IMG/VR virus record: IMGVR_UViG_3300036799_000111 | Coordinates: 1-35,037 of that record | Source: a virus | Reading direction: 5' to 3' (one strand) | Length of the DNA stretch: 35,037 nucleotides | Shown: one piece after another, positions 1-6,443 of the stretch | How the letters are laid out: every line of letters begins with the position of its first letter | Numbering within the stretch: position 1 is the first letter of the stretch | Notes under the pieces: generated by a model | The model's input: only the letters and a program-made list of their open reading frames with translations | What the model was told of the DNA's origin: nothing | Databases searched by the model: none | Made by a program: the position numbers and the translations under genes

Positions 1-127
1 GATGGTGCCCCACACCCGGTCCCCCCAGGTGCGGGCCAGGCGCAAGTAGTCGTCCCACAGCTGTCCCCACCCGTCGACCGATTCGGGCGCCAGCGAGAGG
101 GCGACGGGCAGCTCGAGCCCGTGCCGG
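1..127. repeat. Exact 127-bp terminal direct repeat, copy 1
   Basis: Positions 1-127 are identical to 34911-35037. The repeat lies inside one coding gene (dpdA) that reads across the join, so it behaves as an end overlap of a circular assembly rather than a separate functional element. The length of 127 is also a common largest k-mer in de Bruijn assemblers, which fits a circular graph path cut open (inference). The unique circle would be 34,910 bp. Confidence 0.95.
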
Positions 128-358
128 GCGGGCGTGCTCGGCGGCCAGCGAGTAGACGCCGGAGTCGAGCAGCACCCGCACGCCCCGGTCGAGCAGCGAC
201 TCCATGAACGGGGCGAACTCGGGGCGGGCGGCGACGTTGACGGCGATGAGCACGTGGCGCACGGCGGGCACCACGGCGTCGATGATGTCGGGGCCGGGCC
301 CGACGATGAAATAGCACGGGCGGTCGGAGGGATCCCACGCCCCGGACGTGGCCGTCAC
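1..358 (-). CDS. dpdA: DpdA-like deazaguanine DNA transglycosylase, 5' part (frameshifted, crosses contig ends)
   Basis: N-terminal part of a gene that continues at 35037-34368. Start GTG at 358-356 overlaps the TGA of the preceding 62-aa gene (GTGA). The first segment reads through a CYFIVGPGPD motif and LLDSGVYSLA, the conserved (D)SG-x-(Y/F)-S region of TGT-fold proteins. The frame is then lost at 126-128, where one extra G (C on the coding strand) separates AAEHAR from HGLELPVALS. Removing one base gives a continuous gene of 900 nt (299 aa). Family knowledge: DpdA proteins are tRNA-guanine-transglycosylase relatives that exchange guanine in DNA for 7-deazaguanines (preQ0 or derivatives). 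It is the last gene of the early operon. The break lies exactly where the terminal repeat ends, so a sequence error is possible. Confidence 0.72.
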   Translation of the reverse strand, partial: MTATSGAWDPSDRPCYFIVGPGPDIIDAVVPAVRHVLIAVNVAARPEFAPFMESLLDRGVRVLLDSGVYSLAAEHARPARARAARRPLAGARIGRRVGTAVGRLLAPGPHLGGPGVGHH

Positions 359-543
359 GGGCGCGTCCCCGAACTGTCGTTAGGGGGCACTTCGATAACG
401 GCTCCCGTCAGGTCGTGCGACTCCACCCACTTGATGATTCGCTCAGCGATGGGCGCACAATCAACGTCGCTCGGTAGGAGCGACCCGAAGAACTCGAACA
501 GAGCCGTTCTAGGGAATGTCACGTAGTCGGCGTTCGGGGTCAT
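355..543 (-). CDS. Small hypothetical protein, 62 aa
   Basis: ATG at 543, and the stop overlaps the dpdA GTG, so translation is probably coupled to dpdA. The protein is acidic and no domain was recognised. It starts MTPNAD, as two other nearby small genes do, preceded by the same GACAGGTCGGAGCC leader as the 52-aa gene upstream. The coding strand near its end also carries CCCCTAACGACAG, which recurs near 560. Confidence 0.6.
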   Translation of the reverse strand: MTPNADYVTFPRTALFEFFGSLLPSDVDCAPIAERIIKWVESHDLTGAVIEVPPNDSSGTRP

Positions 544-558
544 GGCTCCGACCTGTCG

Positions 559-717
559 TTAGGGGGATATCTCAAAGCCAGCCCGCCGCAGGAAGCTGAT
601 CAGGTCGAGGGCGCGGACAAGTAGCTGGTCATCGGGTGCGTCCCGCCCGTCTGCGAGCCAGACGGCGATATCTAGCGCCACCCGCATATCGCGCCCAGAG
701 TCGGCGTTAGGGGTCAT
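559..717 (-). CDS. Small hypothetical protein, 52 aa
   Basis: Short open frame from ATG (717-715) to TAA (561-559). It begins MTPNADSGRDM and has a plausible amphipathic middle (RVALDIAVWLADG) and a C-terminal LIRALDLISFLRR-like helix, read here as VRALDLISFLRRAGF. The ATG overlaps the TGA of the 55-aa gene upstream. The leader and first codons are nearly identical to the 62-aa gene at 543. No known family was recognised. Confidence 0.55.
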   Translation of the reverse strand: MTPNADSGRDMRVALDIAVWLADGRDAPDDQLLVRALDLISFLRRAGFEISP

Positions 718-881
718 GGCTCCGACCTGTCGATATGGGATACCAGGTGGGCCTTGTACTCGGCGCGGATCAGGGATGCGATAGGCCGCCCTCGCACTAG
801 GCGCAGCTTGCGCCGATAGCCGCAGCAGACGGGGCAGTTGACGTACGCGATAACGCGCCCAGTGTCGGCGTTCGGGGTCAC
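714..881 (-). CDS. Small CxxCC protein, 55 aa
   Basis: GTG at 881-879 to TGA 716-714, overlapping both neighbours by four bases. It starts MTPNADTGRVIAYVNCPVCC. The CPVCC motif followed by basic residues (YRRKLRLVRGRP) suggests half of a zinc-binding site, or a small nucleic-acid-binding protein (inference). The start shares the MTPNAD cassette of its neighbours. Confidence 0.55.
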   Translation of the reverse strand: MTPNADTGRVIAYVNCPVCCGYRRKLRLVRGRPIASLIRAEYKAHLVSHIDRSEP

Positions 882-1006
882 AGTGCCAAAGCCTCGGTCA
901 GGTAATCCACGTAGGCGCAGATCGCTTGCCAGAGCAGCTTGAGAAAGGCAGCGATGACGGCCCAGGCTTCCTCTGGGGTGCCTGCATATTCGCCGTCAGG
1001 GGTCAT
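878..1006 (-). CDS. Small hypothetical protein, 42 aa
   Basis: ATG at 1006-1004 to TGA 880-878. It begins MTPDGEYAGTPEEAW and then forms one hydrophobic helix (AVIAAFLKLLWQAICAYVDYL) that could be amphipathic or a weak membrane segment. It overlaps the upstream stop (ATGA) and the downstream GTG (GTGA). The start is a variant of the MTPNAD cassette. Unrecognised. Confidence 0.5.
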   Translation of the reverse strand: MTPDGEYAGTPEEAWAVIAAFLKLLWQAICAYVDYLTEALAL

Positions 1007-1497
1007 GGCTTCGGGTGCCGACGTTCGGCCCGATTGGGTCTGGAGTTAACCAACTCCTGAAAGGCGGCCTGACCTTCGGGGCTGCGTGCCCACTCGTCGG
1101 ACTCCTCCTTCGTGGCATCCCACTCGCCGGCCATGACACCCTCAGCGATCGTTTCCAGCCCAGCGGCGCGGGCGTCGGCGAGTAGCTGCATCTCGGGGAA
1201 GGCGAGCGGGCTCTTGAAGTCGTCGTAATAGCCCTGCCTGGCCCGCTCGATCATGTCGGCGGGCGCTCCCGCTTCCTCAAGCGCCCGGGCCAGCCGTTCG
1301 GTGGTCGGGTCGGTCCGCTCCTCGACGGTCGCGCCGACCTTGGCGGCCATATCCTGTGCGGCTTTCTCCATCGCTCGAAGGTTGTCGACGGTGGGTTCGT
1401 AGCCGGCGCCTCGGACCATCGCCTCGATATCAAAGTGAAACCTGCCGGCGTCGTCGACCCACACGCCCGGCGGATACCCGCCCTCTCGGGACACCAT
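1003..1497 (-). CDS. Hypothetical protein with GYPPGVWVDD domain, 164 aa (paralog 1)
   Basis: ATG at 1497 overlaps the upstream TGA (TGATG). The first ~55 residues (GYPPGVWVDDAGRFHFDIEAMVRGAGYEPT..., ending in an alpha-helical MEKAAQDMAAKVGA) are closely related to the whole 61-aa protein at 3874-4059, so one is a duplicate of the other. The remaining ~105 residues are helical and charged (PTTERLARALEEAGAPADM, then DWDATKEESDEWARSPEG-like text) and end in a basic tail. No catalytic motif was recognised. The longer open frame reaching 1689 overlaps a good gene and is unlikely to be used. Confidence 0.65.
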   Translation of the reverse strand: MVSREGGYPPGVWVDDAGRFHFDIEAMVRGAGYEPTVDNLRAMEKAAQDMAAKVGATVEERTDPTTERLARALEEAGAPADMIERARQGYYDDFKSPLAFPEMQLLADARAAGLETIAEGVMAGEWDATKEESDEWARSPEGQAAFQELVNSRPNRAERRHPKP

Positions 1498-2268
1498 CAC
1501 GCCACCTTCACGATCGACTCGTCGCCGGCGACGGCAGCGTACTTGTCGAGCAGATGCCCGGCGATATACGGCTCGGGCTGCACCAACACCAGCGTCCGAG
1601 ACTCGGCCAGCTCGGTCAGCGCCGCGTACGGGCCCGGGTAGGGCACGAACATGGCGTCGCCGACCAGCAGCGGCGCCCACGACGCCCACCCGGTCATCAC
1701 CTCGCCCACCACCAGGTGGTGGCGGCCGGCCAGCCGGTAGCAGTCGCCCGGCTCGACCTTGTGCACGGGGGCGCCCATGGTCACGTCGGACTCGGCCAGC
1801 AAATCCCGCGGCGGCGGGTTACGCCGCAACACGAGTTTCTGTAACTCGGCGTCGGAGAAACCCGTCACCGCCAGCAGCCCGTCGCCGTCGATGAGCTCGA
1901 GCACGTCGGCCGAGGGAGGCCAGCCAGCCGCCTTTCGGGCCGACACTGTTGAGGGTGACCAGCGCCGTGCGGGCGTGGCCGTCGTCGCGCGACGCCCAGC
2001 CGCGCACCACGTCGACCTTCCACCGGCCGTCCGCCACGGTCACCCCGTCGGGGATCTCGCCCGGCTTGGACTGCCGGCGTTCGATTAGCAGCTTGCGGCG
2101 GCCGTGCCCGGAGATGATGAACCCGGTCCGCTCGTCGAGCACGATCGGCTCGACCAGGCCGAACTCGTCGATCGAGGCGCCCAGCAGCGCCACGGCGTGG
2201 TCCTTGGGGTTCTCGGGGTGGGGGACGAGTTCGTCCAGGTCGGTGAGTTGCAGGGTGCGGGCGGCCAC
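1497..2268 (-). pseudogene. ParB/Srx-domain protein with methyltransferase-like C-terminal part, split by a frameshift
   Basis: The first frame (from 2268) shows a ParB/sulfiredoxin-like domain: LDELVPHPENPKDH, SIDEFGLVEPIVLDE and the signature GFIISGHGRRKL, then a region ending ALVTLNSVGPKGGW. A second frame (ending at 1497) continues logically with PPSADVLELIDGDGLL, GFSDAELQKL and EPGDCYRLAGRHHLVVGE. The switch lies at a tandem CCAG-CCAG (1920-1927, plus strand); removing four bases restores GGWPPSADVL. In many phages ParB domains are fused to DNA methyltransferases, and the text around GDCYRLAGRHHLVVG resembles the linker into that domain. No DPPY motif follows (MFVPYPGPY instead), so a normal methylase is not expected. 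Both halves could be made separately, but one broken gene is the simpler reading. Confidence 0.65.
1920..1927. repeat. 4-bp tandem duplication causing frameshift
   Basis: CCAGCCAG on the plus strand (CTGGCTGG in the coding direction) sits exactly where the ParB-like gene changes frame. A single CCAG would leave one continuous frame. Confidence 0.6.
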
Positions 2269-2272
2269 GGTG

Positions 2273-2554
2273 TCAGTCTTTCGGGTCGTCGCCGCGCAAG
2301 AGGCGCAGCGGGCGTTCGGCGGGCGGGGCCAGCACGAACTTTTGGTAGCGGGCGCCGGCCGGGCATTCGCAGCGGTAGGCCATCGGCACGAAGCGGTAGC
2401 CGCCGGGCAGGCTGCTGTCGTCGACGCGCTGGTCGAGCTCGAGCAGTCCGCTGTCGCCGCAGCGCGGACAGGTCGTGTTGCGGGGCCGGCGGCTGCTGCC
2501 GCGGTCGCGCATCACCGCGAGGCGGTTGAGGATGGCGTCCAGGTCGATGATCAC
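2273..2554 (-). CDS. Zinc-ribbon phage protein, 93 aa
   Basis: Contains CPRCGDSGLLEL near residue 29 and a second cysteine pair, CECPAG, near residue 62. This four-cysteine arrangement, with GYRFVPMAYRCEC between, is typical of small zinc-ribbon proteins in actinophage replication regions. It overlaps the upstream replication-like gene by four bases and ends four bases before the ParB-like start, so it is in the same operon. The exact role is unknown. Confidence 0.65.
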   Translation of the reverse strand: MIIDLDAILNRLAVMRDRGSSRRPRNTTCPRCGDSGLLELDQRVDDSSLPGGYRFVPMAYRCECPAGARYQKFVLAPPAERPLRLLRGDDPKD

Positions 2555-3111
2555 TTTGGTTGCCCTTCGCCGTTTGACCAGTTCGGAAATCGGTACGGGT
2601 CGTCATAGATGCTTTTGCCGTTGGAGGGGGGGTCGGCCGGAACCGGGGGGGTGGCGGCTTCTCCCTCTGCGGCCGCCCGCCGCCCCCGCGGCTGCGGGCG
2701 GCGCGCCGCACTTACGTAAGACTTACTACTTACTGGCGCGCGATTCTGAGCGTCGAATCGAAATGTTTGCGCGCGATTCTGAGCGTCGATTCCGCACCCA
2801 GCGCGCGACATGTCGCGCGCTACCGTTGTGAATTGGGTGCCGACGTCGAGGCGCGGGCCGAGGTCGTAGGCGGTGCGGGCCCGGCCGTTGCCGACCAATG
2901 CGACCTCTAACCAGCCGTCCTCGACAGCCCGAAACAGGAGCTCCCGTATTCGGTAAATGGTGGCGTGGCAACGGTCGGCTAACAGGCGCTGCCCGACCTT
3001 GCCGTCCCGCCCGTCGGCGTCCGCCGAGTAGGCCACGTTGACCAGCAGCCGGAACAGCTTGTCGTCGTCGGGCCCGGCGACGAGCACCCGCTGCACGGCC
3101 TGCCAGCTCAC
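2551..3111 (-). CDS. Putative replication initiator, winged-helix domain, 186 aa
   Basis: Residues ~10-75 form a winged helix-turn-helix of the type found in phage replication proteins: KLFRLLVNVAYSADADGRDG, then a helix with RCHATIYRIRELLFRAVEDGWLEV. The C-terminal half is low-complexity and basic and ends YDDPYRFPNW. The DNA for residues ~105-135 carries two 21-bp direct repeats and a 22-bp perfect palindrome, like the lambda O gene, where the origin lies inside the initiator gene. The position in the early operon between a nuclease and ParB-like and zinc-ribbon genes supports a replication role. Function is inferred and was not verified by a search. Confidence 0.5.
   Translation of the reverse strand: MSWQAVQRVLVAGPDDDKLFRLLVNVAYSADADGRDGKVGQRLLADRCHATIYRIRELLFRAVEDGWLEVALVGNGRARTAYDLGPRLDVGTQFTTVARDMSRAGCGIDAQNRAQTFRFDAQNRAPVSSKSYVSAARRPQPRGRRAAAEGEAATPPVPADPPSNGKSIYDDPYRFPNWSNGEGQPK
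2711..2821. other. Candidate origin of replication: iterons and palindromes
   Basis: Two exact 21-bp direct repeats (GCGCGCGATTCTGAGCGTCGA) start at 2736 and 2769, a 33-bp period equal to three helical turns. A perfect 22-bp palindrome centred on ACATGT lies at 2800-2821. On the other side is a short AT-richer stretch with the palindrome CTTACGTAAG (2711-2720) and two TACTTACT-like repeats. The order AT-rich block, iterons, palindrome inside an initiator-like gene resembles a theta origin. The repeats also encode DAQNRA twice, so protein repetition is an alternative explanation, but the palindrome is not explained by that. Confidence 0.45.
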
Positions 3112-3317
3112 GACAGCGGCCCGAGGTTGCGGGCGACCTCGGCCAGGCGGGCCTCGGTACCGATCACGACGGACCGCAGCGCGCCGAGGTCGCCGATCTC
3201 GATGGCGGCGTCGAGGTCGACGACCGGGATGGCCTCGAAGCGGGCCAGCTGGTCGTTCCAGGTGCGCAGCAAGGTCAGGAGCTCCTGGCGGTTGTAGTGT
3301 TCGAAGGCGCCGTTCAC
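3108..3317 (-). CDS. Hypothetical protein, 69 aa
   Basis: Small, mainly helical protein (NRQELLTLLRTWNDQLARFEAI) with an ATGA overlap with the replication-like gene downstream. No family was recognised. A 63-bp gap with no obvious signal separates it from the nuclease upstream. Confidence 0.6.
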   Translation of the reverse strand: MNGAFEHYNRQELLTLLRTWNDQLARFEAIPVVDLDAAIEIGDLGALRSVVIGTEARLAEVARNLGPLS

Positions 3318-3380
3318 GACCGCACCTTCCGGTGATATTTCATGCCGGCCCCCTGGGGGTGCTAAAAGTTGTGAGCCCGG

Positions 3381-3881
3381 TCAGCGCATGATTCGGGCGA
3401 TGGCGTCACAATCCTTCGGGCGCCACAGATGTACTTCGATGACCTCGACCCGGCGCAGGTCGGACAACCATTCCTCCTGCGCCGGCGAGGTCGGGGCCTT
3501 CTCAGACTTGAGTTCGGCCAGGATCAGCCGGGGTGGGCGGCACAGCGCCTCGTCTGGCCAGCCCGCCGGGGAGAAGTCCGAGCGGTGGGTGTGGTAGCGG
3601 CGCCAGCCGAAGGTGCGGGCCGCGTCCTTGACGAACCGCTCCAAGTCCTTTTCGGTGACGGGCATTACCGGCGGCACGGTGCGCGGGCTCACTCGCCGTC
3701 CGCCAGCGGCCCGCCATGACAGGTACTTGTCGCGCAGCCAGCGGAGCACGCGATCGCGGGCGGGCTGGTCGAGCCGTTCCAACGACTCGGCCATCGTCGC
3801 CATGATCTCAAGCTCGCGCCGCCAGCTCACGCGGACGACGGTGATCTCACCAGACCGCTTCGCGTAGGTCGGTTCAGCCAT
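3381..3881 (-). CDS. VRR-NUC type nuclease, 166 aa
   Basis: Start at ATG 3881 (MAEPTYAKRSGE); the longer open frame overlaps the neighbour and looks out of frame. The C-terminal ~90 residues carry the PD-(D/E)XK pattern of VRR-NUC proteins: FGWRRYHTHRSDFSPAGWPDE, then LILAELKSEKAPTSPAQEEWL, with PDE, ELK and a later Q forming the active site. VRR-NUC domains cut branched or replication-intermediate DNA and are common as single proteins in phage replication modules. The N-terminal half (REITVVRVSWRREL-like, helical) has no recognised domain. Confidence 0.75.
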   Translation of the reverse strand: MAEPTYAKRSGEITVVRVSWRRELEIMATMAESLERLDQPARDRVLRWLRDKYLSWRAAGGRRVSPRTVPPVMPVTEKDLERFVKDAARTFGWRRYHTHRSDFSPAGWPDEALCRPPRLILAELKSEKAPTSPAQEEWLSDLRRVEVIEVHLWRPKDCDAIARIMR

Positions 3882-4059
3882 CGTGTCGTACCTCCACGAC
3901 GGCGCCGATCCGCTCGGCCATCTCGTGCGCGGCTTTCTCCATCGACCGACAGTTCGCCGGCGTCGGCTCGTAGCCGAGGCCTCGGACCATCGCCTCGATG
4001 TCAAAGTGGAGGGCGCCGGCGTCGTCGACCCACACGCCGGGCGGGTAGCCGTCGCTCAC
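3874..4059 (-). CDS. GYPPGVWVDD-domain protein, 61 aa (paralog 2)
   Basis: GTG at 4059-4057 overlaps the upstream TGA (GTGA). The sequence DGYPPGVWVDDAGALHFDIE and the helix MEKAAHEMAERIGAVVE match the N-terminal domain of the 164-aa protein at 1003-1497 nearly position for position. It therefore represents the stand-alone domain. Its function is unknown. It overlaps the VRR-NUC start by eight bases. Confidence 0.65.
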   Translation of the reverse strand: MSDGYPPGVWVDDAGALHFDIEAMVRGLGYEPTPANCRSMEKAAHEMAERIGAVVEVRHDG

Positions 4060-4784
4060 GGGACACACCCCGTGTGGCGCAGGACGGTGCCGGCCACCAG
4101 GTCGCCGATCTCGAACGGCTGCCCGCACCCGTTACAGGTGGCGCCCACGATCTCGTCGCCGTCGACGACCTCGACGATGATGGCCCGCTTGTTGGCGGCC
4201 ACATACCGCTCGCGCTGGTAGGTCTTGTAACACTCCCGGCAGCACCAGCGCAGCGTGCCCTTGTCGTTCTTGGTGTCGAACTCGGCGAGGGGCAGCCAGT
4301 CGTCGCAGCGGGGACAGTGGCGTTCGCCGTCGTGGGTCTTGGTCTTGTAGGCCGCGTTGGACTGGCGGCGTTCCTCGGTGCTGCGCGAGGCAGCGGCGCG
4401 CTGCCAGCCGTTGACGGTGCCGACCGGCAGCCCGTAGGCGGCCGCCACCTGGCGGAGGCTGCCGCCCTGCTCGAGCTCGGCCAGGGCGGCGGCCTTCCGC
4501 TCGGCCTGGCGTTCGGGTCGGGCGGCCTCGCGGGCGACGGCCTGCTGGCAGGCGGCCAGGTCGCGGATCACGAAATCTAGAGCTCTTCTAGAGTCGCCGG
4601 CCATCGTGGCGCGGCGCACGGCCCGCAGCCCGCCGATGTCTCGGTGCAGCCGGGCGATGACCTCGCGCAGATCGGCGGGCGCCCCTAGCGTCCCCGCTGC
4701 GCCCGGGTCGGGCTCGTCGGCGGCTGCTGCTGCGCCGGCGCCGGCGAGGGTGGCAGCGGGCCCGCTGGAGGGCTCTGCGCTCAC
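4056..4784 (-). CDS. HTH and double zinc-site protein, 242 aa
   Basis: An Ala/Gly-rich N-terminus (about residues 8-35) is followed by a helical region and a helix-turn-helix (GGSLRQVAAAYGLPVGTVNGW, around residues 106-126). Then comes a CPRCDDWLPLAEF...CCRECYKTYQRER zinc site and a second CNGCG...HTGC site at the C-terminus. This suggests a DNA-binding regulator or replication accessory factor. One copy of the dispersed CTAGCGTCCCCGCTGCGCCC repeat lies inside the N-terminal coding region in inverted orientation (4684-4706). The stop overlaps the downstream GTG. Confidence 0.65.
   Translation of the reverse strand: MSAEPSSGPAATLAGAGAAAAADEPDPGAAGTLGAPADLREVIARLHRDIGGLRAVRRATMAGDSRRALDFVIRDLAACQQAVAREAARPERQAERKAAALAELEQGGSLRQVAAAYGLPVGTVNGWQRAAASRSTEERRQSNAAYKTKTHDGERHCPRCDDWLPLAEFDTKNDKGTLRWCCRECYKTYQRERYVAANKRAIIVEVVDGDEIVGATCNGCGQPFEIGDLVAGTVLRHTGCVP
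4684..4706 (+). repeat. Dispersed CTAG-hairpin repeat, copy G (inverted)
   Basis: Reads CCTAGCGTCCCCGCTGCGCC on the plus strand, the reverse complement of the other copies. Unlike them it lies inside a coding region. Confidence 0.55.
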
Positions 4785-5293
4785 AGCGCCGCGGCCCGGG
4801 CTAGACGCCAGGCGTCATGGATGGCGTCGACCTCGCGCATGTCCAACTGGCGGGCCCGGCCCTGGTGGCGCATGACCAGCGGCCGCAGAATGGCCCGGGC
4901 CGCGGCGCCGGCGTAGTGGCGGTCGAGGCCGCCGATCCGGTCCAGGTTGACCTCGCCGGCGGCCAGGGTGTCGTAGCCCCGCCCGAGGCGGTAGCAGCGG
5001 TAGCGGGTTTCGGCGCCGACCTCGCCGGTGTCGGCGTCCGCGACGCGGCGCTGTTGGACTTCGACGACGACCAGGCCGGCGCTGTCGATCAGCTCTTCTT
5101 CGGTGCGGGCCGGGTGGATGACCCAGCCGGCCTGCACGGGTTCGAGGGTGAAATCGCGCCCGGCGGCGACGGCGCGCACCGGCACGTTCACCACCGGCCT
5201 GACGTGTCTTGCGGGCTCGGGCGGGTCGGCGTGCAACCGGGAGGCGTGCCGGCGGACGGCGAGGTCGAGCTCGTCGTCGTCAGCCCACGTCAT
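4781..5293 (-). CDS. Hypothetical protein, 170 aa
   Basis: Overlaps the HTH/zinc gene by four bases and starts at the stop of the RecT-like gene. The middle contains a beta-rich pattern (GWVIHPARTEEELIDSAGLVVVEVQQRRV, then RYRCYRLGRGYDTL) and the C-terminus is helical with many Arg and Ala. No family was recognised. Its position between a recombinase-like gene and replication genes suggests a DNA-metabolism accessory role (inference). Confidence 0.65.
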   Translation of the reverse strand: MTWADDDELDLAVRRHASRLHADPPEPARHVRPVVNVPVRAVAAGRDFTLEPVQAGWVIHPARTEEELIDSAGLVVVEVQQRRVADADTGEVGAETRYRCYRLGRGYDTLAAGEVNLDRIGGLDRHYAGAAARAILRPLVMRHQGRARQLDMREVDAIHDAWRLARAAAL

Positions 5294-6309
5294 CAGAACG
5301 GCCTGCCGGGATCGGTCGGCGCGTACTGCGCCTCGGGGTAGGCGGACAGCGGCGGCTGGTCGTCCCCGGCCCCGTGGACGCCGGCGCTGGCGGGTTGCGG
5401 GGCGTCGTGGGGAGGGGGCGGGCCCTCCCGGGGCACGGGACCGGGGATGCGAAGCTCGACCTCGGAGATGAGCCGGTCGAGCAGCAGCCCGTGGGCGGCG
5501 GTGAAACGGGCCGAGCGCAGGTTGGGCACCTTGGCCGGGTGGACGATGCCGCCGAGGGCGTCGAGCTGCTCGCCGGTCAGGCCGGCGACGCGCTCGAGCA
5601 GCCGGGCCCGCACGTCGGGGGCGACCTCGGGTTCGCGCAGGTGCTCGGGGATGGTGGCGCCGGAAGGGGCGACGGACCGGGCCGGCACTTGGAGTGAGCC
5701 CTCCGGGGAGGTGGCGGACGGTGAGGATGCCGTGCCGTTTCCGGAGGGCTCGCTTTCTGTGTAGTCGATGATGCCGGCGCCGGTGACGATGCTGCGCAGC
5801 GCCCCCGAGGCGTAGAGGGAGATGAGCTCCGTCGTGCAGCGGGCCTCGTACATGCGCCGCGGCTTGTCGTCGTAGTTGCGCTTATTGCGAGCGGCGTATT
5901 TCTGGATGTCGCCGAGCTGGCCGTCGATGCGCAGCGGCGACGACCGGGACCCGTCGGGGTAGACCATGACGCCGACCACGTGGTCGTCGGCGAGCTCGGC
6001 GAAGTCCAGCCGGTAACCGTGCCGCTCGATGAGGGCGCGCTGGAGCGTGGCGTACATGCCGAAGTTCAGCGCGCCGGTTCTCTTGTCGGGCACCACAAAC
6101 GTGTCCGGCAGGTTTGCCATCGGGTCGACGTGCAGCATCTCCAGGCGGGCAATCGAAAACATCACCCCGTGCCGGTTGACCTCGCCGGTGTCGGTGTCGA
6201 TGTAACTCTGCGCGGCGGCCACCAGGTGGGCGGGCTGCGTCCAGTAGGCGATGGCCCGGCGCACCGCCGGGCTGGCGTCGGCCAGGATCTCGACTTCGCT
6301 CGACGTCAC
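5293..6309 (-). CDS. Putative RecT-like single-strand annealing protein, 338 aa
   Basis: GTG at 6309 overlaps the stop of the 45-aa membrane protein (GTGA). The first ~180 residues resemble phage RecT/Red-beta-like annealing proteins: RHGVMFSIARLEMLHVDPMANLPDTFVV, a beta-rich VVGVMVYPDGS segment, and the helical YDDKPRRMYEARCTTELISLY...GIID motif seen near the end of the core in this superfamily. A Pro/Ser/Gly-rich linker precedes a helical domain (LLERVAGLTGEQLDALGGIVHPAKVP) with a disordered tail. It would anneal single strands during phage replication or recombination, perhaps with the VRR-NUC protein. The assignment rests on pattern recognition only. Confidence 0.5.
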   Translation of the reverse strand: MTSSEVEILADASPAVRRAIAYWTQPAHLVAAAQSYIDTDTGEVNRHGVMFSIARLEMLHVDPMANLPDTFVVPDKRTGALNFGMYATLQRALIERHGYRLDFAELADDHVVGVMVYPDGSRSSPLRIDGQLGDIQKYAARNKRNYDDKPRRMYEARCTTELISLYASGALRSIVTGAGIIDYTESEPSGNGTASSPSATSPEGSLQVPARSVAPSGATIPEHLREPEVAPDVRARLLERVAGLTGEQLDALGGIVHPAKVPNLRSARFTAAHGLLLDRLISEVELRIPGPVPREGPPPPHDAPQPASAGVHGAGDDQPPLSAYPEAQYAPTDPGRPF

Positions 6310-6443
6310 AGCACGGCCACCAGGTAGCCGATCGCGAACAGGGCGAGCAGGGCCGTGACGACGACCAGCATCACCAGCAGGTACGGGTTGCCGCGCTGCG
6401 CGGGCCAGTCCCAGTCCCGCGGTTCGTCGCCCCAGGTTCTCAT
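6306..6443 (-). CDS. Small single-pass membrane protein, 45 aa
   Basis: ATG at 6443-6441, TGA 6308-6306. A polar, Trp-rich N-terminus (MRTWGDEPRDWDWPAQRG) is followed by one long transmembrane helix (YLLVMLVVVTALLALFAIGYLVAV). Four-base overlaps on both sides place it firmly in the early operon. The role is unknown; early single-pass phage membrane proteins include superinfection-exclusion and host-takeover factors (inference). Confidence 0.65.
   Translation of the reverse strand: MRTWGDEPRDWDWPAQRGNPYLLVMLVVVTALLALFAIGYLVAVL

Noticed and set aside
134-526. 130-aa plus-strand frame opposite the start of dpdA
   Set aside because: The minus strand carries the DSGVYS and VGPGPD motifs and coupled starts; the plus frame has none.
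1251-1433. 60-aa minus-strand frame similar to part of the frame at 3874-4004
   Set aside because: The similarity comes from the duplicated GYPPGVWVDD domain read in a second frame, not from another gene.
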